From: JAHHUA01 sp036635475
GTDB lineage: Bacteria; Bacillota; Clostridia; Oscillospirales; Ruminococcaceae
Length of the DNA: 59,765 nt
Assembly: GCA_036635475.1 (NCBI GenBank)
Contig: JAVWQH010000008.1
Coordinates: forward strand, 1 to 59,765
Direction: 5' to 3'
In this document: positions 1 to 7,949 of the stretch, in pieces
How the letters are laid out: the number at the start of each line of letters is the position of its first letter
Numbering within the stretch: the stretch's first letter is position 1
Made by a program: the position numbers and the translations under genes
The notes under the pieces: generated by a model
What the model was told of the DNA's origin: nothing
What the model saw: only the letters and a program-made list of their open reading frames with translations
The model's database searches: none

Positions 1-23
1 GCGTAGCAGATTTACTACTACGC
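1..23. repeat. Inverted repeat at window edge
   Basis: GCGTAG (1-6) and CTACGC (18-23) are exact inverted arms around an 11-nt loop. It lies just past the stop of the short lipoprotein gene that is read on the minus strand. No T-run follows on either strand within what is visible, so it is not a clear terminator. It could be part of a longer repeat or a mobile-element end outside the window. Confidence 0.4.
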
Positions 24-31
24 TATCAAGT

Positions 32-493
32 CTAACTTATTGGGGTCACTACAGTTTTGACAAATTCAAACATCATATTTTTATCATTGCTTATTAAAAT
101 ATATTTTTGATTTTTATCTAAATTTTCAGTACTATCCACAAGTTTAATATCCTTGTCATTAAATAGATAAGGGGTTATTTCTTCAAAAACGCAGTTTTCA
201 TTATTAAGTTCTATTTCTTCATTTCCCAATGCCAATTTAATTTTGCATTTATAAGGATTAGCTATTGTATATTTTTGCAGTTCAACATTCCATTTATCTG
301 AAAGATTATCTGTCAAATAAGTTTGAATTTCTTTTACAAATTTTTCATTCTCTTCACTTCCATAAATACGTGAGCCGATATTTGAAATAGAATCAATTGA
401 TTTTTCAATGGAACTATAGTCGTTTTTCCCTGTGCAAGAAGACAATGATGCCAAGATAGTAATTATTGATAATATAGCCATTAGTTTTTTCAT
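32..493 (-). CDS. Short lipoprotein, probably N-terminal fragment of an M28-type peptidase
   Basis: A 153-residue protein that begins with a lipoprotein signal peptide (K3-K4, a hydrophobic run, lipobox LSSC with Cys near residue 20). The ATG is preceded by AAAGGACG, so the start is good. The segment around residues 34-75 (IGSRIYGSEEN, then a helix and VELQKYTI) resembles the N-terminal lobe of M28 family zinc aminopeptidases, which first strip a small helical region before a PA-like or catalytic domain. None of the zinc-binding residues is present: the protein stops at 153 residues, far below the roughly 350-550 expected. It therefore looks like a truncated gene, possibly interrupted near its last dozen codons. 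The M28 assignment is a resemblance only. Alternative: a small lipoprotein of unknown function. Confidence 0.5.
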   Translation of the reverse strand: MKKLMAILSIITILASLSSCTGKNDYSSIEKSIDSISNIGSRIYGSEENEKFVKEIQTYLTDNLSDKWNVELQKYTIANPYKCKIKLALGNEEIELNNENCVFEEITPYLFNDKDIKLVDSTENLDKNQKYILISNDKNMMFEFVKTVVTPIS

Positions 494-726
494 ATAATAC
501 GTCCTTTTTAGTTTTAATCAACGTTAACATATTAAATTAGTTAAGTCAAGCCGCATACAAGCAAATTATTCCATCATAAAATTTACAGGAAACTGCCAAT
601 ATTAAACACTTTTTCATTGATATAATAGTCCAAGCAGTCCATTTTCTTGAATATTAATTTATATATTCTCCAAGAAACTTCATTTGCATTTTAGTATAAA
701 ATTAAAATGATTTATTTTCAAAACCC

Positions 727-788
727 TTGACAATTGCATTTGTAAAGTATATCCTAGTAATAGGTTTACAGAGTGTAGACCTATTACT
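727..788 (+). promoter_or_regulatory. Promoter with BlaI/MecI-type operator dyad
   Basis: In the 303-base spacer before the repressor gene there is TTGACA (727-732), a 17-nt gap and TATCCT (750-755). Directly downstream lies a dyad of two 15-nt arms, 756-770 and 774-788, differing at one position and separated by GAG. The centre reads TACA-gag-TGTA, the core that BlaI/MecI repressors recognise in their operators. A repressor bound here would cover the transcription start, so the gene pair is probably autoregulated. The rest of 494-726 shows no gene. Confidence 0.7.
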
Positions 789-796
789 GAAAAGAG

Positions 797-1168
797 GTGT
801 TGAAAATAATTGAATATAAATTAACTGAGGCTGAAACACGATTTATGGAACTTATTTGGGAGAATGAACCAATAGGTTCGGGCGAGTTAGTAAAGCTTTC
901 AAAAGATAAACTTTGTTGGGAAAAATCCACTACGTACACTGAGCTACGTCGACTTTGTGATAAAGGAATTTTGTGTAATAATAACAGCATAGTTGCCTCC
1001 GTCTTTAATAAAGATGAATTTTATGCAAGACAAAGCGAAAAATTTGTAGCTGATACCTTTAATGGCTCACTACCAAAGTTTGTTGCAGCTTTCACTCGTA
1101 ACAAACGTCTTAGTAAACAAGAAATTGATGAGTTGGAAAAGTTAATCAAAGAACATAAGGAGGACTAA
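797..1168 (+). CDS. BlaI/MecI/CopY family transcriptional repressor
   Basis: A 123-residue winged-helix repressor. The N-terminal half (about 5-75) has the family pattern: LTEAETRFMELIWENEP, then helices ending in a STTYTELRRLCDKGIL recognition region. The C-terminal helix (about 85-120) fits the dimerisation part. In this family the repressor is released when a partner BlaR1-type membrane protease is activated and the repressor is cleaved. Here that partner follows 2 nt after the stop, and a matching operator lies upstream at 756-788. The start is uncertain: GTG at 797 or TTG at 800 both sit almost on the AAAGAGG sequence, giving unusually short spacing. Whether it regulates a beta-lactam response or something else cannot be told; no beta-lactamase is nearby. 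Confidence 0.9.
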   Translation: MLKIIEYKLTEAETRFMELIWENEPIGSGELVKLSKDKLCWEKSTTYTELRRLCDKGILCNNNSIVASVFNKDEFYARQSEKFVADTFNGSLPKFVAAFTRNKRLSKQEIDELEKLIKEHKED

Positions 1169-1170
1169 AA

Positions 1171-2199
1171 ATGGATAATTTGTTCTTGCAAATACTTAAT
1201 ATGAGCATCACTTCGAGCTATGTAATTTTATTTGTACTTGCGGTGCGACTGCTCTTGAAAAAAGCACCAAAATGCTACTCTTATGCACTGTGGAGTGTGG
1301 TATTGTTCCGACTTTGCTGTCCATTTTCTTTCAATAGCATTTTTGCACTTTTACCTGTGACAGGTCAAGCTGTACCTCCTAATATCATTTATGCAGAAAA
1401 TCCACAGATTGCAAGTGGAGTTTCTATAATTGATAATGCTATAAATGCTGTTTTACCTGCCGCAACACCACAGACAAGTATAAATCCAATGCAAATTTGG
1501 CTGGCAATCGGTACTTTTATCTGGCTTACTGTCGCAATTTTGATGGTGCTTTATAGCTTTTTCACAATGTTGCATCTGGCATATAAACTTAGATCAGCCA
1601 AACATATCAGCAGCAATCTTTACGAGATGAAAAGTCTTCCAACCGCCTTTGTGTTTGGCTTTATTCACCCTAAAATATATCTGCCAACTGGTCTTACCGA
1701 AACAGAAAAGAACTATATTATAAAACACGAAGAAACACATATAAAACGTTTTGACCACCTCATTAAACCATTTGCTTTTTTTGTGCTATGTGTACATTGG
1801 TTTAATCCACTAGTCTGGGTTTCATTCTTTATGTCAAGCAAAGATATGGAACTTTCTTGTGACGAATCAGTTATCAAAATGCTTGGAAATGGCATTAAAC
1901 AAGACTATTCTTCTTCCCTTTTGGCGCTTTCAACAGGTAAACGCATTGTCAATGCTTGTCCCCTTACTTTTGGTGAAAACGACACCAAAACACGCATTAA
2001 AAATGTGCTAAACTATAAAAAGCCTGCATTATGGGTGGCTATTTTATCAATAATTATTGTATTTGTAGTCAGTATTGGACTGCTTGTAAACCCTGTTCAA
2101 AAAGCGCCACCGCAAACTTTAACAGATGAAAAAATGTCAGAAACTGAGATTTCCACATTAGCTGATAATTTAATGCGAGAAGCACAAGATGTATTTTGA
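1171..2199 (+). CDS. BlaR1/MecR1-like M56 family membrane metallopeptidase (N-terminal part)
   Basis: 342 residues up to the first stop. Several hydrophobic segments are visible (about 10-30, 35-55, 105-130, 205-225, 287-308). The zinc-protease motif HEETH is at 186-190, followed by a second acidic region MELSCDE near 230, as in M56 peptidases. AGGAGG overlaps the end of the repressor gene and gives the start. In BlaR1-type proteins an extracellular sensor domain after the last membrane segment detects the signal and the cytoplasmic protease then inactivates the repressor. Here the reading frame stops with TGA at 2197-2199, about 35 residues after the last membrane segment, and the same frame continues as coding-like sequence to 3285. 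The membrane protease may still be made, but without its sensor unless the stop is read through. Confidence 0.85.
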   Translation: MDNLFLQILNMSITSSYVILFVLAVRLLLKKAPKCYSYALWSVVLFRLCCPFSFNSIFALLPVTGQAVPPNIIYAENPQIASGVSIIDNAINAVLPAATPQTSINPMQIWLAIGTFIWLTVAILMVLYSFFTMLHLAYKLRSAKHISSNLYEMKSLPTAFVFGFIHPKIYLPTGLTETEKNYIIKHEETHIKRFDHLIKPFAFFVLCVHWFNPLVWVSFFMSSKDMELSCDESVIKMLGNGIKQDYSSSLLALSTGKRIVNACPLTFGENDTKTRIKNVLNYKKPALWVAILSIIIVFVVSIGLLVNPVQKAPPQTLTDEKMSETEISTLADNLMREAQDVF

Positions 2200-3285
2200 T
2201 GGTACTATAGCGAGGAAAGTAACAAACTTGGGATTGAACTTGAAGCTGAAACACTGAAAGCAGATGGTCAAGAATGGCAGAAAGTCGGCAGATTTAAAAC
2301 TATGGCAGAACTTAAATCAGCCACAGAATCAGTATTTACACTAAATTTCTGTCAGAATGCTTTTTATGATTTGATAGATAAATATGGGAAATTCAAAGAA
2401 ATTGATGGCGTTCTTTATCATAATGGAAATGTTGGCGGAATGGGTTGGATATTCGGACCTCCAAAATCATACACAGTGCAATCTTACGATAAAAATAAGA
2501 TTGTTTTAAACTTTATCTGTGATGGTCTTAATATGAATAGCAGTTTCCCTAAAGAAATAGAATATGAATTTGAACTTACGTTAATTTATGAAAACGGAGG
2601 TTGGAAAGTAAACAATTTTTATGATTGTTTTGGGGGTAGCAGCCCAGTTAATCCCATAGAAAGCAATGCAACTATCTCTGAATCCACAGCTTTTTTCTTA
2701 CCGGATATGGACGATGAACAGCAACAATTTAATCAAACATATATCCGCCCAATTCTACTAAGCGGTTTACTTATGCGTGACTGGCACAGCGATAATTATT
2801 CAGCAATATCCCTTAATTCTAATGGAGAATACGACAATGCGTTGCTATATGCTTTTGAGGATATCTTAGGATTCAACAACAAAGATGCCCCTGCTATTTT
2901 GGAACAATACAACGGCAAATTTCCCGAGAAAATCATTGATGATGTTTTGCTCTCACATTTTGATTTTACTGCCGAGCAACTTCATAAAATTTTATCTCCA
3001 TATTATAAGGCTGATGAAAAAATTTACACCTATTTTGAAGAAGGTCGTGGCGGTGGTCCAATTGAATCAGCTGTCACAGGTGTCACAAGAGAAAGCAATG
3101 GCACTATTACCGTTGAATACATCTATCTTACAAACTAATATAATGAAAAATCCACTTCTGAAAAGGACGCCTATCTTTCCAAAACTGAGGGAACTCTAAC
3201 CCTTATCGCAAATTCTCAAGGCGAGTATAAATATCAATCCGTCAAATTAGGCAATCACATTGATTTGGACGTTGAAACCCACTAG
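2200..3285 (+). pseudogene. Detached sensor region of the M56 protein, interrupted by a second stop
   Basis: In the same frame as the preceding gene, coding-like sequence resumes right after TGA (WYYSEESNKLG...) and runs to TAA at 3136-3138. It then continues in frame (YNEKSTSEKDAYLSK...) to TAG at 3283-3285. The frame is kept across 705 codons with only two nonsense codons and no frameshift. The first portion (about 2200-2640) resembles the IseA/DL-endopeptidase-inhibitor-like domain often fused to Clostridial M56 proteins; the second portion I do not recognise. An ATG at 2302 could restart translation for 278 residues, but I see no good ribosome binding site there and the protein would lack a signal peptide. 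Most likely a recently decaying 3' half. Confidence 0.7.
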
Positions 3286-3414
3286 TATTAATCAACTTTT
3301 ATTCACCGCTGAAAATGCTATAAATCAATTACACTATCAAATTTTCCTAAAAATTCTAAGCTTTTGTCTTTTGTGATAACGATACGAGTAACTGAATATA
3401 AATGGTCGGTTTTG

Positions 3415-3464
3415 TTGACTTGAGCGATTATTTTTATATAATTAAATATAAGAATAATCGCTCA
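3415..3464 (+). promoter_or_regulatory. hutD promoter with 12-bp operator-like dyad
   Basis: TTGACT (3415-3420), 16 nt, TATAAT (3437-3442). A perfect inverted repeat, TGAGCGATTATT at 3421-3432 and AATAATCGCTCA at 3453-3464, is separated by 20 nt. One arm fills the gap between -35 and -10 and the other lies just after the predicted start of transcription, which is the geometry of a repressor site. No U-run follows, so it is not a terminator. Confidence 0.6.
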
Positions 3465-3478
3465 AAGAAAGGTTGCAT

Positions 3479-4060
3479 ATGAATATACAAAAAATTATCG
3501 AAAATGAATTTAAAGTTAGCAACTGGGCAGGTGGTAAAACCTCTCAAGTGGCTATTTTCCCTATAGATAGAAACTATGCAGACAGGGATTTTAATTTTCG
3601 TATCAGCTCGGCTACAGTTGACGGCGGTAAATCAAATTTCACCAATCTTCCCAATTATAATCGTTTCCTTACAGTTTTAAGCGGAGAAATTATGTTGGAA
3701 AATGTAACAACAAATCAAAAATTAAGGTTATTTCCATATGAAGTTTATGCTTTTGATGGCGGCGATGATATAATTTCAGAGGGTAAATGCAAAGATTTTA
3801 ACCTTATGATTAGGAAAAACACCTGTTGCGGTGATATGACTGTCCTTAATCTTTCCAATAATTCTGAAAAGGTTTCAGCAAAATCTTATGAAAATCTTTT
3901 GATTTTTTGTGCAACAGGCGAAGTGACTATAGCTGATTTAGAAAACCAATTGTCACTCAAACCTTTTGAAGCAGCAATATTAAAAGGAAGAAACGAAATT
4001 ATCGTTTCTTCCTTAAAAGATGCTGTTATTATTCTTTGCCATATGCACCAAAATGATTAA
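3479..4060 (+). CDS. hutD: HutD family protein
   Basis: About 193 residues of a bicupin-like beta-sandwich. The HutD/Ves signature is visible: WAGGKTSQVAIFP near the start, then FRISSATVD, a YNRFLTVLSGE block and FNLMIRK. HutD proteins accompany histidine-utilisation genes; their role is unproven and often suggested to be ligand sensing or limiting histidine or urocanate levels. I take ATG 3479 rather than TTG 3473, because AAGAAAGG ends 6 nt upstream of it. The gene is monocistronic, has its own dyad-bearing promoter, and is convergent with the peptide transporter operon, which separates it from hutH by more than 6 kb. Confidence 0.85.
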   Translation: MNIQKIIENEFKVSNWAGGKTSQVAIFPIDRNYADRDFNFRISSATVDGGKSNFTNLPNYNRFLTVLSGEIMLENVTTNQKLRLFPYEVYAFDGGDDIISEGKCKDFNLMIRKNTCCGDMTVLNLSNNSEKVSAKSYENLLIFCATGEVTIADLENQLSLKPFEAAILKGRNEIIVSSLKDAVIILCHMHQND

Positions 4061-4071
4061 TATGGCTTGAA

Positions 4072-5034
4072 TTATTTTTCGTTATGTGTAAGCCAACAAG
4101 ATACAAAATGATTAGGCTCGATTTCTATGAGTTCGGGTTCATTTTTTGTGCAATTTTCTGTACAATAATTGCATCTTGGGGCAAATCTACAACCTGGTTT
4201 TGGATTAATTGGCGAGGATATCTCACCTTTCAGAAGTATTCTTTCTCGTTTATGCCTTATGTCTGGAACAGGAATTGCAGAAAGCAATGCCTTTGTATAT
4301 GGGTGAACGGGATTGTCAAAAAGCATTTCTGAGGGTGCTTTTTCAATTACTTTGCCCAAATACATAACCACAATATCATCGGCAAAATAGTTTACAACAG
4401 ATAGATTGTGAGTTATAAAAATATATGTAAGTCCCAATCGCTTTTGAAGGTCTTTAAGCAAATTTAAAATTTGTGCTTGAATTGAAACGTCCAATGCGGA
4501 AACAGGTTCGTCACAAACAATGAACTTTGGATTAAGTGCCAATGCTCTTGCTATTCCAATTCTCTGTCTTCTTCCGCCGTCCAACTCGTGTGGATAGGAA
4601 TTTATAAGTCTTTCTGCCAAACCAACTGTTTCCATAAGCTCAAGAACACGCTTTTCCCTATCTTTTTTATTGGTAATAATCTTATTCAAAGCGATAGGTT
4701 GAGCTATAATCTCGCTGACAGTTTTTCGTGGGTTTAATGAGGCAAAAGGATCTTGAAATATAATCTGCATATCCTTACGCAAATTTCTCATTTCATTATC
4801 TGTACATTTTAAGATATCTTGACCTTCAAAAATAACTTCACCTGATGTTGGCTCTAAAAGACGCAGAATTGCTCTTCCTGTTGTGGATTTTCCACAGCCG
4901 GATTCTCCGACAATTCCAAGGGTTTTACCCCTTTCGATGCTAAAGCTTACATCGTCTACTGCGTGTAACATTCCCTTTGGGGTTTTAAAATATTTTTTAA
5001 GATTTTTAACTTCAAGTATTGTGTCGTCCATCAC
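4072..5034 (-). CDS. dppF: Oligopeptide/dipeptide ABC transporter ATP-binding protein (DppF/OppF type)
   Basis: 320 residues, the second ATPase of a peptide importer. Walker A is GESGCGKST near residue 43, Walker B region IVCDEPVSALD, and an H-loop ITHNLS. The signature loop reads LDGGRRQRIG instead of LSGGQ; an acidic residue here is a known variation in DppF-like proteins and does not imply loss of function. The C-terminal extension carries CRFAPRCNYCTENC, the cysteine pattern that in some DppD/DppF proteins binds an Fe-S cluster. It overlaps the upstream dppD gene by 4 nt (ATGA), so the two ATPases are translationally coupled. Last gene of the operon, ending 11 nt from the convergent hutD. 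Confidence 0.93.
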   Translation of the reverse strand: MMDDTILEVKNLKKYFKTPKGMLHAVDDVSFSIERGKTLGIVGESGCGKSTTGRAILRLLEPTSGEVIFEGQDILKCTDNEMRNLRKDMQIIFQDPFASLNPRKTVSEIIAQPIALNKIITNKKDREKRVLELMETVGLAERLINSYPHELDGGRRQRIGIARALALNPKFIVCDEPVSALDVSIQAQILNLLKDLQKRLGLTYIFITHNLSVVNYFADDIVVMYLGKVIEKAPSEMLFDNPVHPYTKALLSAIPVPDIRHKRERILLKGEISSPINPKPGCRFAPRCNYCTENCTKNEPELIEIEPNHFVSCWLTHNEK

Positions 5035-6041
5035 AGCGTTTCCTCCTTGATGCTAACTTCCACACCTGTACCCTCTTCATACCCTAAGCACATAACACAA
5101 TGGCTTGAGCTGAGATTGGTGTTTTGTGGTACTCGTTTTGCACAAAGTTCTGTAGCATAATTACATCTTGGGTGGAAAGCACAGCCTGTTGGCAAATTTG
5201 TTGGGTCGGGAATCAAGCCTTTTATTGGTTTTAACATCTCTTTACGTTTTGCAATGTTAGGCAATGAGTTGAAAAGTCCTTCTGTATATGGGTGTTTGGG
5301 TCTTAAAAATATATCTTCAAGATTGCCATGCTCAATTATTTTGCCCGCATACATTATAGATACTTCGTCACAAACTTCTGCAACAATTCCCAAATCGTGA
5401 GTTATCAAAATCATTGATGTGTTGTATTTTTCTCTCAACTGCTTCATCAGTGATAAAACTTGTGCTTGAATTGTAACGTCAAGTGCAGTTGTTGGCTCAT
5501 CAGCAATAAGCAATGATGGGTTACAAGCAAGGGCAATTGCAATTATAACACGTTGTTTCATACCACCGGAAAATTGGTGAGGATATTCAATACTTCTTGC
5601 CGCTGGTATTCCAACCAGTTCAAGCATCTCTTTTGCTTTCACCATTGAAGCTTTTTTATCCATACCTTGGTGCAGATAAATTACTTCGGAAATTTGCTCC
5701 CCCACTGTCATAACAGGGTTTAGTGATGTCATTGGGTCTTGGAAAATCATAGAAACTTTGTCGCCTCTTATATTTTCCATTTCCTTTTCACTGTATTCAA
5801 AAATATCTTTACCATCTAGTTTTATAGTTCCCTCCAGCATTTTTCCCGGAGGAGAAGGAATAAGCCTTAGAATGGAAAGGGCGGTTGTGGTTTTCCCTGC
5901 TCCTGTTTCTCCCACTAATCCCAATGTCTTACCCTTTTCCACTTTAATATCAATTCCATTAACTGCTTCTACGATTCCGTCCTCTGTTATATATTTTATA
6001 ACAAGGCCTTTTAAATCGACGGATAAATTATCATTTTCCAT
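5031..6041 (-). CDS. dppD: Oligopeptide/dipeptide ABC transporter ATP-binding protein (DppD/OppD type)
   Basis: 336 residues. It contains Walker A GETGAGKTT (about 45-53), signature FSGGMKQRV, Walker B LLIADEPTTALD and the H-loop ITHDLG, so it should be a fully active ATPase. The C-terminal region GCAFHPRCNYATELC is the conserved oligopeptide-transporter cysteine motif. It would pair with DppF as a heterodimer below the DppB/DppC channel. It starts about 20 nt after dppC and overlaps dppF. Confidence 0.94.
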   Translation of the reverse strand: MENDNLSVDLKGLVIKYITEDGIVEAVNGIDIKVEKGKTLGLVGETGAGKTTTALSILRLIPSPPGKMLEGTIKLDGKDIFEYSEKEMENIRGDKVSMIFQDPMTSLNPVMTVGEQISEVIYLHQGMDKKASMVKAKEMLELVGIPAARSIEYPHQFSGGMKQRVIIAIALACNPSLLIADEPTTALDVTIQAQVLSLMKQLREKYNTSMILITHDLGIVAEVCDEVSIMYAGKIIEHGNLEDIFLRPKHPYTEGLFNSLPNIAKRKEMLKPIKGLIPDPTNLPTGCAFHPRCNYATELCAKRVPQNTNLSSSHCVMCLGYEEGTGVEVSIKEETL

Positions 6042-6062
6042 TTTAGAACCTCAATATCAATA

Positions 6063-6935
6063 TTATTGTTTAAGTTTGGGATCAAGTGCGTCCCTCAAGC
6101 CGTCGCCCAATAGGTTAAGCGAAAGAATTGTTACAACAATCGCAAGACCTGGGAATAATGTTATATGCCACGCATCTCTTAAATAAGGTCGTCCGCCTGA
6201 AAGCATTGAACCCCATTCAGGTTGTGGAGGCTGTACACCCAAACCAATGAAGCTTAAAGCTGCTGTTGAAATTATCGCATCTGCAACATTAAGAGTTACT
6301 TGAACAATTATTGGTGCTAAACAGTTTGGGATTACTTCTTTAAGTATAATTGTTGCATTTTTAGCACCTATTGCACGTGATGCCTCAATAAATTCTTGGT
6401 CTTTAACGCTCATAACTGCCGCTCTGACTATTCTTGCATAAGATGGTACAGCGGCTATTCCTATGGAAAGCATAAGGTTAAACATATTTGCACCCAATGC
6501 CGCCACTATTGTAATCGCCAACATAATACTGGGGATAGCCAGAAAAATATCCATAATTCTCATTATAATATTATCCGTTATTCCACCGTAATATCCTGAA
6601 ATAGCTCCAAGTGTTCCGCCTATGGATAGGGAAATTATTACTGAAAGCACTCCGACTTCCAAAGATACCCTTGAACCATAGATTACTCTCGCAAATATAT
6701 CTCTGCCCAGTTCATCTGTTCCAAAGATATGTTCACGACTAGGACCTTCGAGCATATGGGGGATATCCTGCTTGATAACGTCTTTTTCATAATTTACGAT
6801 AAAATCTGCTCCCAACGCCATAACAATTATTAAAACCATTATAACCATTCCGATTATAGCCATTTTATTCTTTTTGAGTCTATTCCAAACTTCAGCTATT
6901 TGGCTGCGCTTTTTAAATTTCTTTGCCACTTCCAT
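6063..6935 (-). CDS. dppC: Oligopeptide/dipeptide ABC transporter permease (DppC/OppC type)
   Basis: About 290 residues with a long N-terminal membrane segment, the periplasmic-side motif HIFGTDELGRDIFARVIYG typical of OppC/DppC, and five further hydrophobic segments. The EAA loop (EFIEASRAIGAKNATIILKEVIPN) contacts the ATPase. I place the start at ATG 6935, which has AAGGGG about 8 nt upstream, rather than at the GTG three codons before it. It lies 12 nt after dppB. Confidence 0.93.
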   Translation of the reverse strand: MEVAKKFKKRSQIAEVWNRLKKNKMAIIGMVIMVLIIVMALGADFIVNYEKDVIKQDIPHMLEGPSREHIFGTDELGRDIFARVIYGSRVSLEVGVLSVIISLSIGGTLGAISGYYGGITDNIIMRIMDIFLAIPSIMLAITIVAALGANMFNLMLSIGIAAVPSYARIVRAAVMSVKDQEFIEASRAIGAKNATIILKEVIPNCLAPIIVQVTLNVADAIISTAALSFIGLGVQPPQPEWGSMLSGGRPYLRDAWHITLFPGLAIVVTILSLNLLGDGLRDALDPKLKQ

Positions 6936-6947
6936 ATTTTTCACCCC

Positions 6948-7874
6948 TTATTGGTACTTGGATTTAATTCTAGGGTCAAGATAGCCATATAATATATCCA
7001 CAAAAAGGTTCACCACACTGAATGCTACAGAGAAAATAATAATGCAGCCCATTACAGTCGGTGTATCCATTCCCCTTATGGCATCAATCATAAGACGACC
7101 CAAACCTGGAAGGGAAAATACAGTTTCAGTAAGAACAGCTCCGCCAAGTGAAACACCAAACTGTAAGCCCACAACCGTTACTACGGGGATAAGTGCGTTT
7201 TTCAGGGCATGTTTTCTTATAACATCTTTGCCCCTTACACCTTTTGCCTTTGCAGTTCTTATGTAATCCTGACGTATTACTTCCAACATAGAAGAACGCA
7301 TCATTCTGGCAATACTGGCGGCACTTCCAAATCCCAAAGTTAAAGCTGGTAAGATAAAACTCTTCAAGCTTTCTGCTCCACCCGAAGGCAACCAACGTAA
7401 GTTGACGGAAAATACTATAATAAGCATTAAGCCGAGCCAAAAATTCGGTATAGAAACTCCCAATAGACAAGCAACCATAGATGTGCTGTCCATTAATGAA
7501 TACTGTTTTGTTGCTGATACAACTCCAACCGGAATTGAAATAACAACTGCTACAAGAGTTGACATAATAGTTAGAACTACTGTAACTGGAACTCTTCCTA
7601 TAATTTCTGTAAGAACATCTCTTCCTGTTGTATATCCTGTGCCAAAATCTCCATGCAAAAGGTTTAGCATATACCTTAAATATTGCACTACCAGCGGTTT
7701 ATCCAAACCCAACTCAGCTCTTAGAGCGGTTAAGGATTCGGAAGTAGCATCATTGCCCAGTATCAATATTGCTGGATCACCTGGGGTTAGGCTCATAATA
7801 GAAAACACTAAGAAGGATATTCCTATAACTACCGGTATTAACATCAGCAGTCTTTTGAATATATACTTGTGCAT
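6948..7874 (-). CDS. dppB: Oligopeptide/dipeptide ABC transporter permease (DppB/OppB type)
   Basis: 308 residues with six predicted membrane segments. The N-terminus MHKYIFKRLLMLIPVVIGISF and the internal LGLDKPLVVQYLRYMLNLLHGDFG are characteristic of DppB/OppB. The EAA-like loop DYIRTAKAKGVRGKDVI lies about 200-216. The ATG has AGCGAGGAG upstream. It is separated from the binding-protein gene by about 75 nt containing a stem-loop, so it is probably expressed at a lower level than that gene. Confidence 0.94.
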   Translation of the reverse strand: MHKYIFKRLLMLIPVVIGISFLVFSIMSLTPGDPAILILGNDATSESLTALRAELGLDKPLVVQYLRYMLNLLHGDFGTGYTTGRDVLTEIIGRVPVTVVLTIMSTLVAVVISIPVGVVSATKQYSLMDSTSMVACLLGVSIPNFWLGLMLIIVFSVNLRWLPSGGAESLKSFILPALTLGFGSAASIARMMRSSMLEVIRQDYIRTAKAKGVRGKDVIRKHALKNALIPVVTVVGLQFGVSLGGAVLTETVFSLPGLGRLMIDAIRGMDTPTVMGCIIIFSVAFSVVNLFVDILYGYLDPRIKSKYQ

Positions 7875-7903
7875 AATTAACTCCTCGCTAACATTTCTTA
7901 AAG

Positions 7904-7937
7904 AACCGCACGAATTTATTATTTCCGTGCGGCTTTT
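7904..7937 (-). terminator. Intercistronic stem-loop after the binding-protein gene
   Basis: CCGCACG (7906-7912) pairs with CGTGCGG (7926-7932) across 13 nt. Read on the minus strand the 3' side ends in TTCTTT, a weak U-tract. It sits between dppA and dppB. Stem-loops here usually stabilise the binding-protein mRNA or stop part of the transcription so that the binding protein is made in excess. Confidence 0.6.
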
Positions 7938-7949
7938 AGTACTATTTTC

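Noticed and set aside
2197..2202. TGA TGG as evidence of TGA reading as tryptophan
   Set aside because: Other genes in the window end normally in TGA (for example ruvC), and TGG is used freely for Trp. One damaged gene is the simpler reading.
4560..4590. LDGGRRQRIG in DppF as a broken ABC signature
   Set aside because: Acidic variants of this loop are known in DppF-type proteins, and Walker A, Walker B and the H-loop are intact.
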